NCBI GenBank assembly: GCA_002105175.1
Contig: MCGE01000025.1
Location: 434,001-498,000 of the forward strand
Direction of reading: 5' to 3'
DNA length: 64,000 bases
Source of the DNA: Absidia repens
Taxonomy: Eukaryota; Mucoromycota; Mucoromycetes; Mucorales; Cunninghamellaceae
The notes beneath the pieces are model-generated. The model was not told the DNA's origin and did not search any database. It saw only the letters and a program-made list of their open reading frames with translations. Shown piece by piece: positions 38,705-47,539 of this stretch. Every line of letters starts with the position of its first letter. Position 1 is the stretch's first letter. A program made the position numbers and the translations under genes.

Positions 38705-39738
38705 ATGTCTCGTGTTCCTTCCGGTACGTAGTAATTGATGAAATATTTTTCCTACCCAAATCTACCAAAAAAAAAAAAAAAAAAAAAAGACGACGGCTGA
38801 CACCATTCATTTTTTTAATTGCATGATATAGTCCTTAGCCCTACTGAAGAAGACATCCAACTCTTGTTGAGCGCTCAATGCCACATTGGTGCCAAGAACG
38901 TCAACACCCGTATGACTCCTTATGTCTACAAGCGTCGTGCTGATGGTAAGTAACGAAATACAATGTGATTATGGGGTTAAAGAAGGGGGATGACTACGGT
39001 ACTAAAGGATGGCTCTATGATTTTTGCGCTATTGTAGGTGTCAACTTGATCAACCTCGGTAAGACCTGGGAAAAGCTTATCTTCGCTGCCCGTGTGATTG
39101 CTGCCATTGAAAACCCCAAGGATATTGTCGTGATCTCTGCTCGTCCTTATGGTCACCGTGCTGCCTTGAAGTTCGCCAAGTACATTGGTGCCGAAGCCAT
39201 TGTCGGTCGTTTCACCCCTGGTACCTTCACCAATTACATCACCCGCTCTTTCCGTGAACCCCGTTTGGTCATCTGTACCGATCCTCGTACTGATTTCCAA
39301 GCCATCAAGGAAGCCTCTTACGTCAACATCCCCGTTATCTCTTTGGCCGATACCGACTCTCTCTTGCAATACATTGATGTCGTCATCCCCACCAACAACA
39401 AGGGTAAGCACGCTCTTGGTTTGATCTACTGGTTGTTGGCCCGTGCCGTCCTCCGTCTCCGTGGTACTCTCGACTACCAACAAGCCTGGGAAGTCATGGT
39501 CGATATGTTCTTCTTCCGCGACCCTGAAGAAATCGAAAAGGAACAAGAAGCCGCTGCCTTTGAAGAATCCGGTGAATTCAACGCTGAATTGGCTGCCGCT
39601 GAATGGGGTGTTGAAGGTAATGCCGCCGAAGGTGTTGCTGGTATTGCTGCTGCTGCTGACTGGAACGCTCAAGCCGGTTCTTCCGACTGGGCTGATGATG
39701 CCGCTGCTGCCGCTGCTCCCTCTTCTTGGGAAGCTTAA
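38705..39738 (+). CDS. RPS0: Small-subunit ribosomal protein uS2 (RPS0/RPSA)
   Basis: Exons 38705-38723, 38832-38945 and 39038-39738 join to 277 codons. Protein begins [19 protein letters not shown], continues [54 protein letters not shown] and [11 protein letters not shown], and ends in the eukaryote-specific acidic, Ala/Trp-rich tail ([13 protein letters not shown]). Role: structural protein of the 40S head-body junction. Codon use is strongly biased to C-ending codons, unlike the neighbours, as expected for a highly expressed gene. A 27-T run ends 20 bases before the ATG and a 22-A run lies in intron 1. A long open frame exists on the opposite strand as a by-product of this codon bias. Confidence 0.97.
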
Positions 39739-39827
39739 GTTAGATAGATCTCTTTGTTTTATCTAGTTATAGTAGCACCTCTTCTTTTTTAGTATATAAT
39801 ATCAACGAAGTATTTATGTATACTATC

Positions 39828-39833
39828 AATAAA
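39828..39833 (+). terminator. Probable polyadenylation signal of uS2
   Basis: AATAAA about 90 bases beyond the stop codon on the coding strand, followed by a T-rich tract. Confidence 0.55.
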
Positions 39834-40214
39834 AAGGTCCTTTTTCTATCTTTATGTCTCAATGTTTTTTTTGTATTTCAATATTCTATTGTTTTCATAT
39901 TGTCAGTCGTCCTACAGGGCATATCTCATGACCATCAATTTGCACTCCCAATTTTATAAAGGTTTTGCGTGGGTTGCAATCATTTTCACAATTCTAAAAA
40001 ATGTATCTACTTCGGTGTCAGAGGAGATCGTTGAAGTATAATATTTGATTGAATTAGACGCTTCTGACATTTTCTACCTTAGTAGGCAGTCCATTGGGGC
40101 TAATTAGTTTCACTTTAAGGCTTCATGTTTTTATTTATTTATTTTTATTTATTATTAGACTGTGTAGTAACTCGAAAGCAGGGGGGGTGGGCAGGGGAAT
40201 ACTATATAATACAG

Positions 40215-41099
40215 TGTAACGGCAACAACACTCACAGCACGGCCTAGGTACGTTAATACCACCAGGAGGTTAGGAATAAACCCTCGTTTAGTATTAAGTG
40301 ACCTAGAACCGTCAAACAGTCAGTCGCCAGGCTCTTAGGGAATATAGTCATAGTGAGGGAAAGCTAGAAAGCAAGAGTACGGTAAGGCACTCACAAAGCG
40401 TCTATAATAGCGGATTTGCATACTATCTAATGAGTCAAATGGTGGGTATAAAAAGATATACTTCATTTCAAGCAGTATGGTAGTACTAAACTAAAAGTAT
40501 GGTTTAATATAACATGGGATCTAAGAGAGGTAGCATGAAGGAGACTAGATGAACATATGAGGAATGGTCAACACTAATCTAAAGAGAGAATCGTCAAATG
40601 GAGCTGATATAGTGTATATAGTATGAGAAAAACGAAAGGGTGCTAATATACTCTACATAGTATGAGAAAGACGAAAGGGATACCTTTTATTGAAGCACAT
40701 CAACAGTCAACATTAATCAAAAGTGATGATGATGGTGGAAAAGGGATCTCCTGCACAAGACATGAAAGAGACTAAATCGGATATATTTTATTGGAGCAAG
40801 TAAAAGAGACATATTTTATTCAGAAGTAGATACAAACTATGGGAAAATTAACACTAAACTACACTAAAGGAGGTTCTAAAAAGTCAACTAATGGTGATCC
40901 CAAAACCTGAATCCAAAATGAAAGGGCTTCCCCATGCATGTTGTAATCCCTGAGCTGGAATCCCTTCTAAACTAGTCCAAACGCTATTCTAAGTCCAACA
41001 TAGCCCTATAGAAGTTGAATAGTGAAGAAAGAAAAAAGAAAAAACTAAAAATAAATATTGAGAGTAAATAAATATTCACGTGGGCGGGACTTGAAATAC
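40215..41099 (-). repeat. Dispersed repeat family, copy 8 (minus sense, long)
   Basis: Core at about 40800-41099: ACATATTTTATTCAGAAG, AACTAATGGTGATCC, GAATCCAAAATGAAAGGG, CCCCATGCATGTTGTAATCC, CTTCTAAACTAGTCC, GAAGTTGAATAGTGAAGAAAG and the end motif TTCACGTGGGCGGGAC. The arm 40215-40800 repeats modules with TTTTATTGAAGCACATCAAC and two near-identical blocks TAGTATGAGAAA.ACGAAAGGG at about 40619 and 40660. Confidence 0.8.
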
Positions 41100-41777
41100 A
41101 TAATTGGCCTCTCGCAATTTTTTTTTTTACCACAATCAGCACCATTCTCTTCTCATGAAAGTAGCCACCACCACTTTAATTACTTCTATCAGTCCCCACC
41201 CCTACCCCAATTCACTTTATATTCCTTGTGGCATCAGGATCCTTTTTTTTATATTACATTGCACACTGAAGACAGTTAGAGTGGACTGCCTTTATTTAAA
41301 ACCTACGTTCATAGTGTGACGGTTGAACTCAACCTTGAGAATTGTTTGAGATGAAACAAAGATGGTTTACGGGAGTAGCGGGGTTTTCGGGTGCACGATA
41401 GTCTTTGTTTCGAGCACGATGTCTTGAACTTTAAAAATTTTAGTATAAATACCTTGAAAAAAAATATCAAAAAGAAAAAAAAATGATCTTTGAACATTTT
41501 ATCTTTGATCACTTTATATTTTTAAATAAATTTATTATAAAGGTTTTTTTAAACCTCCCAACTTGTTGGCTTCCTATTATTCCACACTTTGGAATACTTT
41601 TATTATATATTTTTGACAGCTGAGTCTGAATCTCGCTTCTCTTTATTTTTTTTTGACTTGATTTAAGTCACTACTTATTTTATTGACCTTATTATTTTCA
41701 TCTTTGAAAATAATACATCCTCACTTGGACTTTCAAGTTAGTCCTTTATTATCTTTAAGCCTTTGAAGCTACAATCG

Positions 41778-42027
41778 GTTGAACTTAATCCTAAAAAGTT
41801 CTGGTGCTCACTCTATAAAAAATAAAAACCTACAAAAACAATTTCCAGTTACGACCTAGCAACCAAAATTAGCCGTAACAATAGACAAAAAGGTAAAAAT
41901 CACCTTTTGTCCTCTTTATTTCATTCAAACGCTTGAACTCAAACCAAAAGGTTCTGGAGTTTAAATCCAATATATATAACATGCAAAAGCACAACCAGTT
42001 GCTGTTCAACAGCCAAAATTAGCCGTA
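41778..42027. repeat. Diverged tandem duplication, period about 150 bp
   Basis: The block order TTGAACT..AA..C..AAAAG.TTCTGG, then AACCA/CCAGTT, then CCAAAATTAGCCGTA occurs twice: 41778-41877 and 41930-42027. The 15-base CCAAAATTAGCCGTA is identical in both (41863 and 42013). A third weak start (GGTTGAACTCAACC) lies near 41322. It ends about 130 bases from tRNA-Cys. Confidence 0.6.
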
Positions 42028-42118
42028 GTATGGTATTTTTCTAACAAAACTTGACTAAAAGCAATTTTCCAGCTGCCTAATCACAAAAATTTGTTGCTTG
42101 TGGATCATACAAAACGAG

Positions 42119-42123
42119 AAAAA
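42119..42123 (-). terminator. RNA polymerase III terminator of tRNA-Cys
   Basis: A run of five T on the minus strand 32 bases past the 3' end of the tRNA, typical of Pol III termination. Confidence 0.6.
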
Positions 42124-42155
42124 GCAAAAGAAACAATGCGTTTGTGAAGCAAACA

Positions 42156-42227
42156 GGAGCGACCGTGATTCGAACACGGAACCTGCGGATCTGCAATCCG
42201 ATGCGATAGCCATTACGCCACCGCTCC
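42156..42227 (-). tRNA. tRNA-Cys (anticodon GCA)
   Basis: 72-nt cloverleaf without intron. Acceptor arm GGAGCGG pairs with TCGCTCC (one G-T at position 7-66), D stem GCG/CGC, anticodon loop TTGCAGA with anticodon GCA, T stem CCGTG/CACGG with TTCGAAT loop. The internal promoter boxes are canonical: A box TGGCGTAATGG and B box GTTCGAATC. Position 27-43 of the anticodon stem is a T-C mismatch while the other four pairs hold. No CCA is encoded, as usual in eukaryotes. Confidence 0.93.
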
Positions 42228-42965
42228 AATGTGGTGTGTTGAATTGGAAATTTCTATATGATCCCATTTGTCCATTCCAGCCAATCAGAGCTCTTCTTTG
42301 GTTAGAATATAGGTATTTTCCCTTTTTGTGTGTTTGTGACCCCTGACTAGTAGTACATAGCTTCTTTATCACTTGTAGCAACTTTATTTTATTTATATAT
42401 TTTTTGGACATGAATGACTGTCTTTATTTTTGTTTATCAGTGTGTGAATTTGAATAAAAAAATCATTTACTTTATTTTTTTTGGTTGACTCAATTGACGA
42501 GTTTTTCGTTACATCGACGTAACAGGTGTGAAACATGGCCATGTTATATATGAAGCAAAACAGTATATTCAATCACCGCGGATTGATTCAGGGCTTAAAA
42601 TAAGGTTCAATCAATTTTTATCAATAATTCAATCAATAATATCGATAAAATATTGATTGATCATCGTCTATATTTTTCTCATAATAGACAATGCTATTGG
42701 ACGATAGATGAGTATTTACGGGTCTAAGTTGATCACTTATTGGACGATACAAGGGTATATACGGACTGATACGATGACTCATTTGAAATACACACTCCTT
42801 GACATCAATACTATAGCTTCTATACATTCATATAAGTGGGTCAACAAACAGGGCTTCTTTTATTCAAAAGTAATAGTAATGATGCTATCAATACTACATA
42901 CAAATAATAATAATAGTAATAAAATACAACGAATACCAACTATACTACAAAGTAAAGAAGAGATA

Positions 42966-43233
42966 CTACATACTACATACTACATACTACATACTACATA
43001 CTACATACTACATACTACATACTACATACTACATACTACATACTACATACTACATACTACATACTACATACTACATACTACATACTACATACTACATACT
43101 ACATACTACATACTACATACTACATACTACATACTACATACTACATACTACATACTACATACTACATACTACATACTACATACTACATACTACATACTAC
43201 ATACTACATACTACATACTACATACTACATACT
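42966..43233. repeat. (TACTACA)n minisatellite
   Basis: About 38 nearly perfect copies of a 7-bp unit. Because 7 is not a multiple of 3, all three plus-strand frames read the same seven codons without a stop, which creates an artificial open frame (Tyr-Tyr-Ile-Leu-His-Thr-Thr) across it. The array ends in TTAACA followed by A and C runs. Confidence 0.97.
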
Positions 43234-43479
43234 TAACAAAAAAACCCCCCCCCAAAGCTACTACTAAATAGCTTCTGAGGGAGCTTCCTCCAACAGAAGC
43301 AAAGATATGCCATTATCATCTCGGACGCAGCAACATTTCAGTATGAAGCAGGGGAAGTTGTGCTATAAGAGAATAGTATGAATGTACTGTTTTGTAGAAG
43401 GCAATGTTTTGTTCGTGCAGTTACCTTACATCTTGGGAAATATTCGTAATGTTGTGTAAGGAAACCGAGTCCTATCTAC

Positions 43480-43526
<47 letters not shown>

Positions 43527-44999
43527 AAAAAACTTGGTCTACGAGAAAAAAGGTTATGAAAAAAACTTAGTATGTGTGGAAAAGCGACACGTAATGATGT
43601 TTCACCACTCAGTTTTCTTACCTTTTGGTTATTCTTCACAAAAGATGACAAAAGCAATGTGCAGCTCTAAAGGATAAAAAGGTAGAAGTGGTAAGTGAGA
43701 ATGCCTTCTTTTGAGGGTTCTACTTTCAGATGCTTACCAGGCTGTAAACAGAGATGAAGAAAAGAGACAAACAAACATCATCAGTTGGAATGGTTCATAG
43801 CATCTACCTATTCAAAAAACAAAACACCTTACAAGAAATCCATGATGTCTAGGGTGACGATAAAAAAAAAAAGGAAGATAAAGCAACATAAAAAATAAAT
43901 AGATAAAAAATAATGGCGGGGATTGAATTATCGGGCTACTGTGAGGAATATGATAGGAGTGTTATAAACTTCCTCTCTTTCCTTCTCTTTCGTCTTTTTT
44001 TTTTTTTTTTTTTTTTTTTACGTTAGTGCTCATCTCCATCATCCCCTCTCCACACTAGTGAACTTAATTCCCATTATTTAGTGCGCACATCATTCCTATC
44101 ATCTGCCCCTTCATCTTAGTATCCTCTTCATCTCTTATATGTTATTATATATAGTTTTCTATTTTACTATTACTGTCTATTTTATTATCTTATCCCCACA
44201 ATAAAGAAAATCACATTTGAAAAAAATATTTGTTTTTGTAGATACGTGTGTTGTTTTTGTGTTAAATATATTATTCTTTGAGGGATGTGTGTTGTTTATC
44301 TATTGTAGGGCATATGTTGATTTGTTGTTGTAGGGTATGTATTATATTGCTTTTTGTAGGATATAGTAGTGTTTTATTGTGGAAGAGAAATACTCACAGT
44401 AGACATGTTGTATTTGTGAATACTCGTATGAACAGGGAAGAGGGGGGGGGGTGTAAAAAGACGACTCATCCAATATCTTCGTCTATTGCCTGACTGGGGA
44501 ACCTTTGTAAAAATATACATCAATTGAATCTTCCGTTGACATAGGGGACATGATCATCACTAATAAATCAAAATGTATCGACTTCAATCCAAATTGAATC
44601 AATTTCAGGCGATGCTTTCGATTCAGATTGATTAACCGATTTTTTTTTCCCACTGTGCCTCACGTTTTTATTCATTCGTCCTCAACTTTCTTCATATCAA
44701 TACATCACATCATGGTGAATATACGACGCTTTTAGTAACATATGTGCAACGCTATGATTTATGCTTCACACCAGCATTCCTTCGATAATTACCAACAATT
44801 GACGAAAAATGCCTTTTCTGGAAGTAACTCTGATAGTCAAACGATCATGGTTTTCTTCAATTTGAAGACAGGCAACTAAAAAATCATAGAATATACTGGT
44901 TGACATCCTTTTTTTTTTATTATTATTATTATTAAGAAAACTCAGCTATAGTAACTTTAATTTCGCTCTTTTGGCCCTCCAACTTTTTTTTTTTTTTTA

Positions 45000-45130
45000 G
45001 ACCCACCGCTGACGCCCTGTCCACCGTAAGGGCCGTCCATCCTTTTTTTTTTTTTTTTCTCAATCGCTGCCCACCCATAGCGCCAAATCACAGAGTCTTC
45101 CATCCCATCCCATCAAAGCCCACACTTCAG
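45000..45130. repeat. Degenerate fragments of the GC-rich satellite
   Basis: CCACCGCTGACGCCCTGTCC and GCTGCCCACCCATAGCGCCAAA, each followed by a T run or by CATCCCATCCCATCAAAGCCC and CACACTTCAG, match parts of the 45.9-46.45 kb units and of their right border (CCCATC.AAACCCACACTT at about 46442 and 47140). The match is partial. Confidence 0.45.
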
Positions 45131-45384
45131 AAACCCCATGCTACCCAGTAGTTACATAATTAATACTACTCTCAACTTTGCTCTTCAATATATCCCACCG
45201 CAACAAAATATCCCTGTTTCCTTTCTACGCGCAAACTTATAGACTTGGTGGAAGAAGTCTCCATAATACCCAATCCGTTCCTTTTTCATATATACATATA
45301 TATAGACACACTTTTTTTTCTATGCATATGTAATATACATTCGATGGAGCTCATCATGTAAACGCACAACAGAGAAACTTATTA

Positions 45385-45610
45385 TAATAAAAAGAACATA
45401 TTTATTCAGACGTAGATACAAACGATGGCAACCTATTACTAAACTAGTGAGTGCTAATCTACTGTCGTTCCCTAATCCTTCATCCAAAAATGAAAGCCTT
45501 CCCCCATGTGTTTGTTTTGCGTTTTTTAAAACGCCCCTAATTCATATTCTAACACTAATCCTAAATCGCCGGTACCCCAATGAGCCATGCCATCATATCA
45601 TTCAGACTAT
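45385..45610 (-). repeat. Dispersed repeat family, copy 9 (minus sense, degenerate)
   Basis: Shows ATATTTATTCAGACGTAGAT, ACAAACGATGG, CATCCAAAAATGAAAGCC and CCCCCATGTGTTTG in the order of the other cores; the ATGCAT palindrome has decayed to ATGTGT. Confidence 0.65.
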
Positions 45611-45895
45611 CATGAAGGAAAAAAATAAAAAAGAAAGAAAAAGAGAGGGAAAAAAAAGGGGACCAAAAAAAAAAATAGAAAGCAAAATGCGGAGCCTGAA
45701 TCATCCAGCTTTTTTTTTTTATGTCAAAAAATCAGGGAGCTGCAAATAAAAATTAAATAAACGGGCAATCGCCATAATTACCATATAGCATAATTCGTTT
45801 TATCTTCCAGTGGAAAGGCAATTGCAACCACTACATAATCAAACTCTAATCTCTCCGACGCATTTCAAGTAAGCTATTATATCAGCACACAAAAA

Positions 45896-46452
45896 ACTCA
45901 TTGACGACGCGCTGAGCACGACGGTTGGGCCCCAAGGGGCTGCCCACCAAAGTGCGAAATGGCGGAAGCCCTAATCTCTTCTCTTTTTTTTTCAGTGCAC
46001 ATAAAAACCCATTGACGGCGCGCTGAGCACGGCGGTTGGGCCCCAAGGGGCTGCCCACCATAGTGCGAAATGGCGGAGGCTCTTATCCCTTCACTACTTT
46101 TTTTCTTTTCAGCATACAAAAACAGAACCCATTGACGACGCGCTGAGCACAACGGTCGGGCCCCCAGGGGCTGCCCACCAAAGTGCGAAATGGCGAAGGC
46201 CCTGATCCCTTCCCTTTTTTTTTTTTCAGCACACATAAAAAATCCATTGACGACGCGCTGAGCACGACGGTTGGGCCCCAAGGGGCCGCCCACCATAGTG
46301 CGAAATGGCGGAGGCTCTAATCCCATCCCAATTTTTTTTTTCAGCACACATAAAAAACCCATTGGCGACGCGCTGAGCACGACGGTTTAGCCCCGAGGCG
46401 CTGCCCAACAAAGTGCGAAATGGCGGAGACTTTAATCCTATCCCATCGAAAC
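45896..46452. repeat. GC-rich tandem satellite, five units of about 111-120 bp
   Basis: Units begin near 45899, 46010, 46130, 46245 and 46360 with ATTGACGACGCGCTGAGCAC, then ACGGTTGGGCCCC and AAGGGGCTGCCCACCA, AGTGCGAAATGGCGGA, and end in an A/T-rich part with a T run and CAGCACACATAAAAAACCC. A hairpin (GCCCC..GGGGC) sits in every unit. GC content is far above the surroundings. An additional lone unit is at 47057-47165. The open frame across it on the minus strand (45898-46380) changes phase relative to the unit and is not taken as a gene. Confidence 0.93.
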
Positions 46453-46477
46453 CCACACTTTAATAAAAAACTGTTCC

Positions 46478-46600
46478 GTGCCCAAAGTAGAAACATCTCC
46501 TGTCATTTTTTATATTTGTATACAAATATGCTTCCGTGCCCAAAGTGGAACATCTCCTCTTTTGCTTCCGTGCCCAAAGTAGAAACATCGCCTGTATAAA
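46478..46600. repeat. Three copies of a 26-bp motif
   Basis: TTCCGTGCCCAAAGTAGAAA followed by CATCTCCTG occurs at about 46474, 46531 and 46566 with small changes (GTGGAACATC; CATCGCCTG). The copies lie between the satellite array and the next dispersed-repeat copy. Confidence 0.75.
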
Positions 46601-46694
46601 CCCGCCCCACACACACACACCGGTTTTTTTTTTCCACGCACATATGCCTTGCCCATTCAGCGAGACAATGAAAGGCATAAGAGAATAATTGTAA

Positions 46695-46985
46695 ATAAAC
46701 AAGATATGTTTAATTCTGATATAGATGCAATATAAACTATGATAACTAACGCTAAGCTGAGCTAATGACGCTATTCTAAAATGAATGCTAATTTGATGAG
46801 GGTCAAAGATCACAAATCCAAAATGGAAAGGTTCCCCCATGATGTTTGTATTGCACTTTTCAAAAGGCCCCTGATTCAAGTTCTGACCACTAATCCAAGA
46901 TCACTAAATCCACAGTTGAAGTTGATGTTCTAAAAAAAAAAAAAAAAGAAAGAAAGAGGAAGAAAAAAGAGGGCATGAGAAATTT
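46695..46985 (-). repeat. Dispersed repeat family, copy 10 (minus sense)
   Basis: Carries TATGTTTAATTCTGATATAG, AAACTATGATAACTAACGC, ACAAATCCAAAATGGAAAGG, CCCCCATGATGTTTG and GAAGTTGATGTTC in family order. The core palindrome is altered and the CACGTG end is not recognisable. Confidence 0.6.
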
Positions 46986-47056
46986 TAAATCTGTGAGAGG
47001 CGGAGTGCGAATGGCTCAGTCACCCTATTTTTCACCACACACAAAAAAAAAGTACC

Positions 47057-47165
47057 CATTGACGACGCGCTGAGCACGACGGTTGGACCCCAAGGGGCTG
47101 CCCACCGAAGTGCGAAATGGCGGAGGCTTTAATCCTATCCCATCAAAACCCACACTTCAATAAAA
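47057..47165. repeat. Orphan unit of the GC-rich satellite
   Basis: A single unit (CATTGACGACGCGCTGAGCA, ACGGTTGGACCCC, AAGGGGCTGCCCACCGAAG, TGCGAAATGGCGGAGGC) 600 bases to the right of the array, followed by the same border CCCATCAAAACCCACACTTC as at the array's right end. A dispersed-repeat copy separates it from the array. Confidence 0.85.
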
Positions 47166-47539
47166 AAAACTGTGACACCCAATAAATCGAAAGATTTCCA
47201 AAAGCTCCAGCGGAGCGCCAGAGCGTTTATTGAATTAATAGTAATAAAGAATAATATACATTACACAAATAATAAATAGTAATATAAAAAAAAGAAAGCA
47301 AATATATAGAGAAAATGTCTATTCCGCAAACTACAGCAAAAAGTAAGGAATAACAGGTAAATAATATATAATGAGTGAATGAGGAGTATGTATGTGTGTA
47401 AGTGAGAGAGAGTATAATACGTATAAAAAAAGAAGAGAGGATGGGATGGGATGGGATTGTTGGCTACGTAGCGCAATGTAACGATGATACATGATTTCAA
47501 CTAGAGGGTAGAAAAAATAAGGGACGGGCTATGTGATAT

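Larger units (their letters stand above)
39739..47539. other. 7.8-kb gene-poor repeat island
   Basis: Between uS2 and PP6 the only gene seen is tRNA-Cys. The rest holds three dispersed-repeat copies (40.2-41.1, 45.4-45.6, 46.7-47.0 kb), a diverged ~150-bp duplication (41.78-42.03 kb), a 7-bp minisatellite (42.97-43.23 kb), a 42-A run (43482-43523), degenerate GC-rich satellite pieces (about 45000-45130), the GC-rich satellite array (45.90-46.45 kb) with an orphan unit at 47.06 kb, and a triplicated 26-bp motif (46.48-46.60 kb). Stretches 43.3-44.9 kb show nothing I can identify. Confidence 0.65.

Noticed and set aside
38977..39672. 231-codon antisense frame over ribosomal protein uS2
   Set aside because: Strong codon bias of uS2 removes stops on the opposite strand; the antisense protein has no recognisable domain.
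42966..43233. Telomere-like or CRISPR-like array
   Set aside because: The unit is a 7-bp TACTACA without spacers and without the TTAGGG-type G-rich strand; it lies between ordinary genes.
42708..43271. 187-codon open frame through the 7-bp minisatellite
   Set aside because: The unit has no stop in any forward frame, so the open frame is an automatic product of the repeat; the flanks show no coding character.
45898..46380. 160-codon minus-strand frame across the GC-rich satellite
   Set aside because: Unit lengths of 111, 120, 115 and 115 are not all multiples of three, so successive units are read in different frames (the same DNA appears as QPLGAQPSCSARRQ and as PLGPNRRAQRVV). No start or splice context supports a gene.
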